From Allomuricauda sp. (GTDB taxonomy: Bacteria > Bacteroidota > Bacteroidia > Flavobacteriales > Flavobacteriaceae): a stretch of 64,000 bases of DNA. Positions 36,054 to 45,472 of this stretch are shown here, piece by piece. The notes under the pieces are model-generated. The model saw nothing but the letters and a program-made list of their open reading frames with translations, was not told the DNA's origin and made no database searches. Position 1 is the stretch's first letter. Every line of letters starts with the position of its first letter. The stretch lies in the NCBI GenBank assembly GCA_030148335.1, contig JASBTQ010000019.1, positions 173,022 through 237,021 of the forward strand. Direction: 5' to 3'. The translations under genes and the position numbers were made by a program.

Positions 36054-37436
36054 ATGACACATAAAAAAAACAAAGTAATGTATTTGGCACTGTCCCTCCT
36101 TTTGGTTTGGGCCTGTAAAGAATCCCCGAAAGATGACACCCCTTGGGTGGATTTGTTTGATGGTTCGACACTGGATGGCTGGACCCAAAAAGGGGGCACC
36201 GCCCATTATGAAATCAAAGAGGATGCTATTGTTGGATCTACGGTCCATGATACCCCCAATTCCTTTTTGACCACGGACAAGATGTACGATGATTTCATTC
36301 TGGAGTTGGACTACAAAGTGGATTCCACCATGAACTCAGGAATCCAGATCAGGAGCAACAGTTTTCCCCATTATCAAAATGGTAGGGTGCATGGCTATCA
36401 AATTGAGATAGACCCATCGGACAGGGCGTGGAGTGCAGGTATTTACGATGAGGGCCGAAGGGGTTGGCTGGTCACCTTGGACAACAATCCAGATGCACAG
36501 AAAGCTTTCAAGCAAAATGATTGGAACCATTACCGCATCGAAGCCATCGGGGACACCCTAAAAACATGGATCAATGGGGTGCCCGCTGCCCATTTGATAG
36601 ACGATAAGACCCCAAGTGGCTTTATCGCCCTTCAAGTGCACAGTATCGGCAAAGACCAGAAAGAAGGTACTGAGATTGCTTGGCGAAATATCAAGATTTT
36701 GACCGACAGCCTTTCCAAATACACCAAGGAAATGCCTTTAGCTCCCGTAGTCACCCAAAACCAACTCACCATAGATGAGGCCAAGAATGGTTGGAAACTC
36801 CTTTGGGACGGCAAGACCACCAACGGTTGGAGGGGTGCCCGTTTGGACAGTTTTCCAGATAAGGGCTGGGAAATGAAGGATGGCGTGTTGACCGTTCTGT
36901 CTTCGGGCGGGGAGGAATCGGCGGCCGGAGGGGACATTGTCACTACCGATGTGTATGGCGATTTTGAATTGAAGGTCGATTTTAAACTGACCGAAGGTGC
37001 CAACAGCGGTATCAAATATTACGTGAACACCGATCTGAACAAGGGCCCGGGATCGTCCATTGGCTTGGAATACCAGATTTTGGATGATGAAAGACACCCC
37101 GATGCCAAACTCGGCAACCATGAAGGAAGCCGTACGTTGGCCTCTTTGTATGATCTGATCAAGGCGGACCCCGACAAACCTGCCAACCCCATTGGGGAAT
37201 GGAACACGGCCCATATCATTTCCAAGGACAACCATGTGGAACATTGGCTCAATGGCATGAAGGTCTTGGAATATGAGCGCGGAAGCGATGATTTCAAGAA
37301 ATTGGTCTCCGAAAGTAAATATGTGGTGTGGCCCAATTTTGGAGAAGCCCCAAATGGCCCAATTTTATTGCAGGATCATGGGGACAGGGTAAGTTTTAAG
37401 AACATCAAGATAAAAACCATCAACAACGAACAGTAA
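36054..37436 (+). CDS. Double DUF1080 lipoprotein (3-keto-disaccharide hydrolase type)
   Basis: 460 residues with an N-terminal lipoprotein signal ([11 protein letters not shown], Cys near 21). Two tandem DUF1080 beta-sandwich domains follow: the first about 30-215 ([49 protein letters not shown]), the second about 235-455 ([39 protein letters not shown]). DUF1080 proteins include 3-keto-disaccharide/3-keto-glucoside hydrolases or lyases in Bacteroidota. It is tightly followed, by one base, by two Gfo/Idh/MocA oxidoreductase genes, which fits that pathway. It probably acts at the periplasmic face of a membrane. Confidence 0.9.
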   Translation: MTHKKNKVMYLALSLLLVWACKESPKDDTPWVDLFDGSTLDGWTQKGGTAHYEIKEDAIVGSTVHDTPNSFLTTDKMYDDFILELDYKVDSTMNSGIQIRSNSFPHYQNGRVHGYQIEIDPSDRAWSAGIYDEGRRGWLVTLDNNPDAQKAFKQNDWNHYRIEAIGDTLKTWINGVPAAHLIDDKTPSGFIALQVHSIGKDQKEGTEIAWRNIKILTDSLSKYTKEMPLAPVVTQNQLTIDEAKNGWKLLWDGKTTNGWRGARLDSFPDKGWEMKDGVLTVLSSGGEESAAGGDIVTTDVYGDFELKVDFKLTEGANSGIKYYVNTDLNKGPGSSIGLEYQILDDERHPDAKLGNHEGSRTLASLYDLIKADPDKPANPIGEWNTAHIISKDNHVEHWLNGMKVLEYERGSDDFKKLVSESKYVVWPNFGEAPNGPILLQDHGDRVSFKNIKIKTINNEQ

Positions 37437-37437
37437 T

Positions 37438-38766
37438 ATGGGAACAAGACGCGATTTCATCAAAAAGACAACAACGGGAACCGCTGCCGTCACTTTGGGC
37501 GGATTGGCTTTTCCTTCATGGGCCAATGCCCGAATTTTGGGTGCCAATGACCATATCAACTGTGCCGTGATCGGTGTGAGGAGCAGGGCCAAGGCGCATG
37601 TATTGGCCATCCATCAGGATCCGAATGCAAAGATCTTGTACAACTGCGATGTGGACGACAAAATTATTGAAGAGCACAATGCATGGTGCCAGGAACACAT
37701 AGGCTATGTGCCGAAAGTAGAGAAGGACTTTCGGAAGATTTTGGAGGACAAGGATGTGGATGCCGTCTTTATTGCCACTCCAGAACATTGGCATGCCCCC
37801 ATGGCCATCTTGGCCCTTCAGGCAGGAAAACATGTGTACGTGGAAAAACCGTGCAGCCATAACCCCTATGAAAATGACCTTCTCGTAGCTGCCCAGAAAA
37901 AATACGGCAAAAAGGTACAGATGGGCAATCAACAACGTTCGGCCAAGACATCCATGATGGCTGTCGATGATATCCGCAATGGAGTGATCGGCGAAGTGTT
38001 CAAGGGAGAGGCCTATTATTCGAACAATAGGGAGTCCATCGGTAAGGGAAAAGCAATTGATGTACCTCAGACCTTGGATTGGGAACTCTGGCAAGGCCCT
38101 GCGCCCCGCGAAGGTTACAGGGACAACATCCATCCTTATAATTGGCATTGGTTCAGGAATTGGGGCACTGGTGAGATACACAATAATGGCACCCACGAAA
38201 TCGATATCTGTCGTTGGGCATTGGGCGTAAACCTGCCCGAAACGGTCACTTCGTTCGGCGGAAAATATACCTATGACGATGACTGGGAATTTGTGGACAA
38301 CCAGCAGGTCACCTATACGTTTCCAGGGGAAAAGTTCCTTACCTGGACGTCCCACAGCCGTGGCATCATGAAACCCGAAAGACCAGGTAGAGGAGCTACC
38401 ATTTATGGTAGTAAGGGAGTGATCGAGTTGGATCGTAATTTTTACAAACTATATGATCTGGCCGGAAAGCTCATCAAAAATGAAGAGGAAGATTCCATCA
38501 GTGCCACCCTCAACACCCAGGGCATTGGAGGATTGGACATTGACCATGTGGCCAATTTCTTCAACGCCATTCGAAAAGATATATCCCTGAATTCCGACAT
38601 CAATGAAGCCAGTGTTTCCACTATGCTCTGTCACTTGGGCAATATGGCACAGGATGCTGGACATACCCTTGAAATTGATACCCAAACGGGAAAAGTTTTG
38701 AACAGTGAAAAAGCCATGGAAAGTTGGAAAAGGGAGTATGAAAATGGATGGGAACCCACACTTTAA
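37438..38766 (+). CDS. Exported Gfo/Idh/MocA family oxidoreductase
   Basis: 442 residues. The N terminus MGTRRDFIKKTTTGTAAVTLGG is a Tat-type signal (RRDF) of the kind common in bacteroidal Gfo/Idh/MocA proteins. A Rossmann domain follows (CAVIGVRSRAKAH, AVFIATPEHWHAPMAI, KHVYVEKPCSHN), then an alpha/beta domain with WHWFRNWGTGEIHNNGTHEIDICRWAL. The lysine of EKP and the His of GTHEID are the conserved catalytic residues. These enzymes oxidise sugar hydroxyls with bound NAD(P). It starts one base after the DUF1080 gene and ends six before a second paralogue, so all are co-translated. The exported location is consistent with periplasmic keto-sugar chemistry. Confidence 0.92.
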   Translation: MGTRRDFIKKTTTGTAAVTLGGLAFPSWANARILGANDHINCAVIGVRSRAKAHVLAIHQDPNAKILYNCDVDDKIIEEHNAWCQEHIGYVPKVEKDFRKILEDKDVDAVFIATPEHWHAPMAILALQAGKHVYVEKPCSHNPYENDLLVAAQKKYGKKVQMGNQQRSAKTSMMAVDDIRNGVIGEVFKGEAYYSNNRESIGKGKAIDVPQTLDWELWQGPAPREGYRDNIHPYNWHWFRNWGTGEIHNNGTHEIDICRWALGVNLPETVTSFGGKYTYDDDWEFVDNQQVTYTFPGEKFLTWTSHSRGIMKPERPGRGATIYGSKGVIELDRNFYKLYDLAGKLIKNEEEDSISATLNTQGIGGLDIDHVANFFNAIRKDISLNSDINEASVSTMLCHLGNMAQDAGHTLEIDTQTGKVLNSEKAMESWKREYENGWEPTL

Positions 38767-38772
38767 ACGAGC

Positions 38773-39969
38773 ATGAAACGACGTGATTTTATTGTAAAAG
38801 GAAGTTTGGCCAGTTCGGCCGCCCTGTATGCGCCTACCGTTTTGGGATATGGAACCTCGAGTGCCAACGGGACCATCAATGTAGGCGTCATCGGTACCGG
38901 GGACCGTGGCGGAGGGATGATTCCCTTCATCAACCAAATCCCGAACATGCGGGTAGTGGCCTGTAGTGACATTATCCCTTTCAGGCTCAGTTCCGGGTTA
39001 GAAAAAGTTGATGGAAAAGCAAAGGGCTATTCGGATTACCGGAAATTGTTGGAGGACAAGGATGTGGATGCCGTTTTGGTGGCCACTCCGTTCAGTACGC
39101 ATTCCCAAATCGTGGTCGATGCCCTAAAAGCAGGCAAGCATGTGTATGGTGAAAAAACCATGGCGAAAGGATATGATGGCATAAAGGACTTGGTCCATGT
39201 CGCCGATAGATCGGACAGGATATTTCAGGCCGGTCACCAATACCATAGTTCCCGATTGTATACCCATATCGTGGATGAGATCAAAAAAGGAAAAATAGGC
39301 AAAATTACCGCATTTGAATGCCAATGGAACCGAAATGGCAATTGGCGAAGGCCCGTTCCGGACCCCAAATGGGAGCGCATGATCAATTGGCGTATGTACC
39401 GCGAATTTTCAGGAGGCCTTCTGGCCGAACTCTGTTCGCACCAGTTGGATTTTGCCAATTGGGTGTTGGATTCCATGCCCGAAAAGGTGATGGGCATTGG
39501 CGGCATAGATTACTGGAAGGACGGCAGGGAGACCTATGACAACATCCATCTAATCTATAGCTATCCCCAGGGCGTAAGGGCCACCTTTACCTGTCTGACC
39601 AGTAATGCCATGGGCGATTATAAAATAAAGGTGATGGGCGATAAGGGCGCATATGTGTTGGACTACGTCAAGGCCTGGTTCTATCCCGAAGGTAGCTACC
39701 AAAAAGAAAAGGGCGTGGTTGACGGCGTTTCAGGCGCCACCTTGAACTGGGACGAAGGAAGGGGCATTCCCGTTCTGTTGGACCATGAAGATCCCAGCAA
39801 ACAGGCATTGATTGATTTTAGGGAAAATATAGTGGACAATACCTTGCCCATCCCCAATGCCAAGACAGGTGCCATGGCCGCGCTATGTGTACAGATGGGT
39901 CTCGATGCCATGTATAATAACAACATTGTGGGGACCGACCAGAAGTTGTTGAAAGAAATATTGGGTTGA
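38773..39969 (+). CDS. Exported Gfo/Idh/MocA family oxidoreductase, second copy
   Basis: 398 residues, distantly related to the preceding gene. A Tat-like start MKRRDFIVKGSLASSAALYAP leads into a Rossmann motif (INVGVIGTGDRGGGM), AVLVATPFSTHSQIV, and KHVYGEKTMAKGYDG, where EKP is EKT. The second domain has MYREFSGGLLAELCSHQLDFANWVL, with the conserved His near the active site. It is probably a sugar oxidoreductase working with the DUF1080 and first Gfo/Idh/MocA proteins. It is the last gene of the operon that begins at uxuB, and no clear terminator follows. Confidence 0.92.
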   Translation: MKRRDFIVKGSLASSAALYAPTVLGYGTSSANGTINVGVIGTGDRGGGMIPFINQIPNMRVVACSDIIPFRLSSGLEKVDGKAKGYSDYRKLLEDKDVDAVLVATPFSTHSQIVVDALKAGKHVYGEKTMAKGYDGIKDLVHVADRSDRIFQAGHQYHSSRLYTHIVDEIKKGKIGKITAFECQWNRNGNWRRPVPDPKWERMINWRMYREFSGGLLAELCSHQLDFANWVLDSMPEKVMGIGGIDYWKDGRETYDNIHLIYSYPQGVRATFTCLTSNAMGDYKIKVMGDKGAYVLDYVKAWFYPEGSYQKEKGVVDGVSGATLNWDEGRGIPVLLDHEDPSKQALIDFRENIVDNTLPIPNAKTGAMAALCVQMGLDAMYNNNIVGTDQKLLKEILG

Positions 39970-40347
39970 TTATGAGCGGAAATTTGAATGTACAGCTTCT
40001 TTATCAAAGGTTATTCTAGCAGTTTTAAGAGTGTCTCTGTATAAAATCCCATTTGTGATACATGCTAACCACATGATGAACACAATCTAGATTTGGTGTT
40101 GGGCATCTGTGATGAACAATGGGCTATTCAACCTATGCATGATGTATTTTTGGTCGCAAATAAGGCGACTACAATGATTGCCATCAATCCAATCCGATAC
40201 TCTGGAAATAGATATTTGCCCTAAACAATTTCATTGGATGTACAGGATCATGCGTTTAGCGATCCCCAAAAGGGAATTGTCGATAAAAATTTGTTCTTAG
40301 TTCGAAATTTGTAAATTGCAATAAGCAATTCTTTGCATTTTATAAAA
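39970..40347. other. Intergenic region, 378 bases
   Basis: Stop-rich in all frames, with no coding character, separating the uronate/keto-sugar operon from the ECF sigma gene. Just before the sigma start is an inverted repeat AATTGC-AATAA-GCAATT (40314-40330), which may be part of its promoter or an operator. Nothing else stands out. Confidence 0.45.
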
Positions 40348-40929
40348 ATGACCCCAGAATATTCACATAACCTCAAAACGAAGACCATACCGGACTATGG
40401 GGATGAGGACGATTTCAATGTGATGTATGGATTTTATCGGCCCAAACTCTTTGTGATCGTAAATGGTTATATCCCTTCCCGAGAGGATGCAGAGGAAATT
40501 GTACACGACGTTTTGGTGAAGCTGTGGGAGAAAAAAAGAACCTTACAAATACACTCCAATTTTACGGGCTACGTCTATAGCATGACACGGAATGCCTGTC
40601 TGGATTACCTTCGCACCAGGAAGAACCGACTTTCAAAAGAAATGACCATGGAGCAGCAAGAATTTTGGTTGAACCATGGCGCTCTGGCCGATGACGCCGC
40701 CTCATCCATTTTGGCAGAAGAGTTGGAAACCTTGGTGGACATGGCCATAGGGCAGCTTCCCGAAAAATGCAAAAGGGTATTTGTGAAGAGCCGGATGGAT
40801 GGCCTCAGCCACCAAGAAATTTCGAAAGAGCTCCAGATTTCCCCAAAGACCGTGGAGAACCATATTACCAGGGCCTTAACGCAGTTCAGGGTGGCCCTGA
40901 AGGACTATTTGCCGTCCATCTTCCTATAA
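40348..40929 (+). CDS. ECF RNA polymerase sigma factor, SusC/SusD-linked
   Basis: 193 residues. Region 2 runs YGFYRPKLFVIVNGYIPSREDAEEIVHDVLVKLW, including the -10 recognition helix AEEIVHDV. Region 4 is LPEKCKRVFVKSRMDGLSHQEISKELQISPKTVENHITRAL. The YGFYRPKLF opening marks the Bacteroidota ECF group that acts with FecR and TonB-dependent receptors. A TTG at 40333 would extend it by five residues; ATG 40348 is chosen. FecR, SusC and SusD genes follow in order on the same strand. It should transcribe that set when FecR releases it. Confidence 0.92.
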   Translation: MTPEYSHNLKTKTIPDYGDEDDFNVMYGFYRPKLFVIVNGYIPSREDAEEIVHDVLVKLWEKKRTLQIHSNFTGYVYSMTRNACLDYLRTRKNRLSKEMTMEQQEFWLNHGALADDAASSILAEELETLVDMAIGQLPEKCKRVFVKSRMDGLSHQEISKELQISPKTVENHITRALTQFRVALKDYLPSIFL

Positions 40930-40999
40930 AATCCCAGATCCGACTAGGGGGTACTTCCATTTTTTACGTCCTGCTTATAAATACTGTTCTTAAATCACG

Positions 41000-41941
41000 A
41001 TGAACAAGAAGGATATCATTGCATTGGTGGAAGACCGTCTTCCTGCGGAAAAGAAGCGGGAAGTGATCAAATGGTTGCTCAAGAACCCCAAGCAACAACA
41101 GCATTACCACATCCTGAAGGCCAAGCATGTGGCCAAGTTGTTGAAGCATAGTGTGGACGATAAAATGCAAAAGCCTGGAAAATTTCAAATGAAGTGGTAC
41201 ACATATGTCGGGTATGCAGCAGGTGTTGCCCTTTTGTTTTCACTGGCGTATATGCTGACGATGCCAACGACGAATGTGGAAACAACATTTGCCACCACCG
41301 AGACCATTACATCGATTGGGGAATACCGAACGGTGGAGCTTTCCGATGGCACCAAAATAACTTTGAATGCCAATACGACACTTTCATATCCCAAGACCTT
41401 CTCTGGCGAATCCAGGGAAGTCAGTCTAAAGGGGGAAGCCTTTTTTGATGTGGCACACAATCCCGATAAACCCTTTGTCGTGTCAACGGACAATGGCATG
41501 AAGATCCAAGTACTGGGAACAGTTTTTAACGTAAGGTCCTATCCCGAGGACCTGAACGTGGAAACCACCTTGGTCTCCGGTAAGGTCAAAGTGGTGGAGG
41601 AAAGGGACAAAAAAACAGTGGTGCTGAACCCTTCCCAACGAGCTACCTATGTGAAGAATGAGGACAAACTTATTGTGGACAACGTGCAAACGGAAAATTA
41701 TACCGCTTGGCGCCGGGGGAAGCTCATCTATGATGAGACGCCCATACGACAGGTCATCGGAGATTTGAAAAGGAAGTACAGGATTGCCATATCCGTGGAA
41801 TCCCCTGAAATAATGGACTATAAGTACACAGGGGAATTTGACAACCTGAGCATTGAGCAGATCATGGACCTATTCGAGGTTTCCTCGCCAATACTATATA
41901 AAATGAAAGACAACCAAATAACATTGTATATGGAGAACTAA
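41000..41941 (+). CDS. FecR family anti-sigma factor
   Basis: 313 residues. A cytoplasmic N-terminal segment (about 1-67) binds sigma. One transmembrane helix at about 70-90 (VGYAAGVALLFSLAYML) follows. A periplasmic FecR domain comes next (TITSIGEYRTVELSDGTKITLNANTTLSYP, REVSLKGEAFFDVAHNPDKPFVV, VLGTVFNVRSY), then a C-terminal DUF4974 (RKYRIAISVESPEIMDYKYTGEF). It should relay ligand binding at the SusC protein to the sigma factor. It is 70 bases after the sigma gene. A stem-loop follows its stop, before the SusC gene. Confidence 0.93.
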   Translation: MNKKDIIALVEDRLPAEKKREVIKWLLKNPKQQQHYHILKAKHVAKLLKHSVDDKMQKPGKFQMKWYTYVGYAAGVALLFSLAYMLTMPTTNVETTFATTETITSIGEYRTVELSDGTKITLNANTTLSYPKTFSGESREVSLKGEAFFDVAHNPDKPFVVSTDNGMKIQVLGTVFNVRSYPEDLNVETTLVSGKVKVVEERDKKTVVLNPSQRATYVKNEDKLIVDNVQTENYTAWRRGKLIYDETPIRQVIGDLKRKYRIAISVESPEIMDYKYTGEFDNLSIEQIMDLFEVSSPILYKMKDNQITLYMEN

Positions 41942-41950
41942 GCAAAAAAA

Positions 41951-41980
41951 GAAAGGGGAGTGCTGCAACACCCCCCTTTC
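41951..41980 (+). promoter_or_regulatory. Hairpin in the fecR-susC spacer
   Basis: GAAAGGGG (41951-41958) pairs with CCCCTTTC (41973-41980), and GTG with CAC inside, with one A-C mismatch. It starts 10 bases after the FecR stop and ends 52 bases before the SusC start. No U-run follows, so it could be an mRNA-stability or partial-termination element that sets the ratio of regulator to receptor. A hairpin is present in the same position in the second cluster at 60580-60609. Confidence 0.5.
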
Positions 41981-42031
41981 GGCAAATTATTTAATCACAT
42001 AGTAATTAAACAACGTAAACTCATCAAAATT

Positions 42032-45000
42032 ATGGAAAAAAAGGAACATTTTTTTTCAAAGATTCCAATTCTCAGGATAATGAAAATCTATTTAATCTTA
42101 GTGGCGCTTACTTTGGCTAAATTATTCGCTTCGAAGGCAAATGCCCAAAATATTTCGTTGGAAGTAAATAATGTAAGGTTAAAAAGGATATTGAACGAAA
42201 TAGAACGCAAGAGCGACTTCAGTTTTTTCTACAACAACAGCATTGTGGATGTATATACGAAGAAGTCACTCAAGGTCGAAAACAAAACCGTCGATGAAGT
42301 ACTGGAGGAACTGTTTTCAGGGTCGGATATCGATTTCAGCTTTGTCAGGGACCAAATCATCTTGTTTCCCAAGAACAACCCGGAAATAAAAAAGAAGATA
42401 GAAAGCATACTCAACAAGAATGTGGACAGACTGCCCACATCACTCAGCCCTGAAAAGATCAACGAACTCATCAGGACCTCCATACAGTTTACCGTAAGTG
42501 GTAAGGTCACTGATAATGCGGGAACCCCTATACCCGGGGTGTCCATATTGGTGAAAGGCACTTCCAAGGGAACGACCACCGATTTTGATGGAAATTACAG
42601 CATCATGGCGGATTCCGGGGACATACTGTCGTTCAGCTATATTGGTTTTACCACCCAAGAAATTGAGGTAGGTGCCCAAGAGAACATCGACATAACCCTC
42701 AAGGAAAATGTGGCCGCTTTGGATGAAGTCGTTGTCGTAGGATACGGTACACAAAGGAAATCGGACCTGACCGGTGCGGTCGGTGCCGTGGACAGCGAGA
42801 CCTTGTTGAAGGCCCCGGTGAGCAATGCACTTCAGGGAATGAGGGGCAAAATTGCCGGTGTGAACGTATTTCTGAACTCGGGATCACCAACTGGATCGCC
42901 CAGGATCGTGATCAGAGGTGTGGGCACCATTAACTCTTCGACAGACCCGTTATATGTGGTGGATGGAGTGGTCATGGACGAGATCCAGTTCATCAACCCC
43001 AACGATATAGAGCGTATGGAAGTATTGAAAGATGCATCCTCCGCTGCAATCTATGGGGCAAGAGGTGCCAATGGCGTTGTGTTGATAACCACCAAACGCG
43101 GGACCAAGGAAAGCAAGGTGACCATTGGATACGATGGCTTTTTGAGCGTGGGACACATCCGTAAAAAAATGGACCTGCTCAATGCGGAGGAATGGCTGGA
43201 AGTAGTGAGGACAGGTATGGAGAATACGCCAAAATACCGACCTGGCGATCCAGCACCCGTATTCACGACCAACGATCCCGACCTTTTTGATGCCCAAGGG
43301 AACCCACTTTACGATACCGATTGGCAAGATGAGGCTACTCGTACTGCCTATTCCAACAACCATCAGTTGTCCATCCAGCAAGGAAATGAAAAATCTTCGG
43401 TGGGAGTGTTCCTGAACTATTCACATATCGAAGGGATCATGTTGAACAATAAACTGGAGAGGATCAGTGGGAAGATTGCCTATGATGTCACTCCAAAAGA
43501 TTGGCTGAAATTAGGGGTGAACCTTTTGGTAAACGATGTAAAGGACACCGAATTTGAAGAAGGTGGTGGAGGGCAGGTCCCAAGAAGGACCATGATAGAA
43601 ATGCCCCCGATCTTTCCTGTGAAATTTCCTGACGGCACATGGAGCAACAGCCAGATGATCGATGACGCCTACAATTTGGAATCCATGGCCAATCCCGTCC
43701 ATGTTTTGGAGACCCAAGAACGTTTTTGGGAAAGGAACCAGATTTTTGGGAACTTCTATGCAAGTTTCAACATTATGCCAGGACTGGATTTCAGGACACA
43801 GTTTGGTTTTGACAAGAACATACGGAACAAGAAGGAATATTCCCCAAGGGATTTGGTGAACATTTCCGCACCTGATGGTTATGCCAGAATATTCAATGAA
43901 AAGAGTACCTACTGGCAGCAGGAAAATTATTTGACCTATAACAAGGAGTTTGGGGACCATAGGATCAATACCATGTTGGGTCTGAGCTGGCAGGAACGCA
44001 ACTACGAGTCCTCCAACATCTTTGCCAGAGGGTTCAGTGATGACTTTTTCCGGTACAACAACATAGGCTCCGCCAGTAATCCAAGCGCTCCTGAGTCTTC
44101 AACAGAAAAGTGGGCACTGAATTCCTATTTTGTCCGTGCTGGTTATACCTATAAGGACAAATACTTGTTGACCCTTACAGGAAGGGTGGATGGATCTTCA
44201 CGCTTTGGAAAGGACAATAAATATGGATTCTTCCCTTCTATTGGAGCAGGTTGGAACATCAGCGAGGAAGGTTTTATGGAAGGGGTAACGGCCATTAACA
44301 GACTCAAACTGCGTGGTAGCTACGGAATTACGGGTAATACCGAAATTACTCCTTATAGCTCTTTGGCAACGGTTTCCTCTGGAACGGTTCTTTTGAACGG
44401 TACCAGGGTCAGTTCCAGTTCGGTGAACCGCTTGGCCAACCCTGGTCTGGAGTGGGAGAAAACCAGTCAATTTGATATTGGGGTCGACCTGGCTTTATTC
44501 GATTATAGGTTGAGTCTGGAATTTGACTATTATGACAAGTTGACCAAAGACCTTCTGTTGGACAGACCAGTGCCCTATACTTCGGGATTCACCTCTGTTC
44601 GGGACAATATCGGTTCCGTTTCCAATAAAGGTATTGAATTGATGGTTACCGGCGAGATAATCCGCACCGCAGATTTTGGTTGGGAATCGTCCTTCAACAT
44701 GAACTACAACAAGAATAAGATCGAGAGCTTGGGCGAGAACGATGAAGACATAGAACCGGGACCATTTTGGGTGTCAGGTAGCCAGACTATCCTTAGGGTA
44801 GGGGAGTCCCTCAGCTCATTTTGGGGGTATGAGCGTTTGGGCACTTGGGGCACGGACGAAGCGGACGAAGCGGCTTTGGTAGGAGCGGTACCCGGTGAGG
44901 CCAAGCGATCTGCTGAAAAGAAAATCCTTGGAAAAGGCTTGCCGGACGTTACAGGTAGTTTCATCAACACTTTCCGTTATAAAAACTTTGATTTCACTGC

Positions 45001-45454
45001 GGATATTCAATTTGTGGCCGGGGTGGAAATCATGCAACAATTCTATCACTCTACGGAAGACCGTTCGGGAATTGCCAACGGGTTGGCGACCATTCTTTAT
45101 GATGGATGGACCGAGAGCAACCAAAACACCATGGTCCAGGAAATCAGGAACCAGGCCTATGCCGGGCAGAACAGCCAAGTGGATAGCAGATGGGTGGTCG
45201 ATGGATCCTACATCAGGGGAAATCTTTTCTCTTTGGGGTATAATTTCAACCAGCAGTTTTTGGATTTGTTGGGCATGGATCGCCTACGGGTGTATGCCAG
45301 TCTGGAAAATGCCTTTGTGATCCATTCCAAGGACTTTCAAGGGTACGACCCAGAATCGACCTCTTGGGGTGGGAATCAATGGGGACAGAACATCTTTTTC
45401 TTCCAGTATCCAAAACCTAGGACCTTCACCTTGGGTTGCAGCCTCAAATTTTAA
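42032..45454 (+). CDS. SusC/RagA family TonB-dependent outer-membrane transporter with STN domain
   Basis: 1,140 residues. Signal (MKIYLILVALTLAKLFASKANAQ), then an STN secretin-like domain (about 30-100: ISLEVNNVRLKRILNEIERKS), which contacts the FecR anti-sigma factor. A carboxypeptidase-D-like domain (about 150-230: FTVSGKVTDNAGTPIPGVSI) and the Ton box/plug start LDEVVVVGYGTQRKSDLTGAV follow. A long beta-barrel ends at PRTFTLGCSLKF. It imports glycan oligosaccharides across the outer membrane with its SusD partner, 18 bases downstream. ATG 42032 was chosen because the signal begins there; the frame opens at 41960. Confidence 0.95.
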   Translation: MEKKEHFFSKIPILRIMKIYLILVALTLAKLFASKANAQNISLEVNNVRLKRILNEIERKSDFSFFYNNSIVDVYTKKSLKVENKTVDEVLEELFSGSDIDFSFVRDQIILFPKNNPEIKKKIESILNKNVDRLPTSLSPEKINELIRTSIQFTVSGKVTDNAGTPIPGVSILVKGTSKGTTTDFDGNYSIMADSGDILSFSYIGFTTQEIEVGAQENIDITLKENVAALDEVVVVGYGTQRKSDLTGAVGAVDSETLLKAPVSNALQGMRGKIAGVNVFLNSGSPTGSPRIVIRGVGTINSSTDPLYVVDGVVMDEIQFINPNDIERMEVLKDASSAAIYGARGANGVVLITTKRGTKESKVTIGYDGFLSVGHIRKKMDLLNAEEWLEVVRTGMENTPKYRPGDPAPVFTTNDPDLFDAQGNPLYDTDWQDEATRTAYSNNHQLSIQQGNEKSSVGVFLNYSHIEGIMLNNKLERISGKIAYDVTPKDWLKLGVNLLVNDVKDTEFEEGGGGQVPRRTMIEMPPIFPVKFPDGTWSNSQMIDDAYNLESMANPVHVLETQERFWERNQIFGNFYASFNIMPGLDFRTQFGFDKNIRNKKEYSPRDLVNISAPDGYARIFNEKSTYWQQENYLTYNKEFGDHRINTMLGLSWQERNYESSNIFARGFSDDFFRYNNIGSASNPSAPESSTEKWALNSYFVRAGYTYKDKYLLTLTGRVDGSSRFGKDNKYGFFPSIGAGWNISEEGFMEGVTAINRLKLRGSYGITGNTEITPYSSLATVSSGTVLLNGTRVSSSSVNRLANPGLEWEKTSQFDIGVDLALFDYRLSLEFDYYDKLTKDLLLDRPVPYTSGFTSVRDNIGSVSNKGIELMVTGEIIRTADFGWESSFNMNYNKNKIESLGENDEDIEPGPFWVSGSQTILRVGESLSSFWGYERLGTWGTDEADEAALVGAVPGEAKRSAEKKILGKGLPDVTGSFINTFRYKNFDFTADIQFVAGVEIMQQFYHSTEDRSGIANGLATILYDGWTESNQNTMVQEIRNQAYAGQNSQVDSRWVVDGSYIRGNLFSLGYNFNQQFLDLLGMDRLRVYASLENAFVIHSKDFQGYDPESTSWGGNQWGQNIFFFQYPKPRTFTLGCSLKF

Positions 45455-45472
45455 TACATAAAAGAAAACATC

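Noticed and set aside
37516..38355. 279-codon minus frame antisense to the first Gfo/Idh/MocA gene
   Set aside because: The plus-strand gene is complete and recognisable with a Tat-type start; the antisense reading has no domain.
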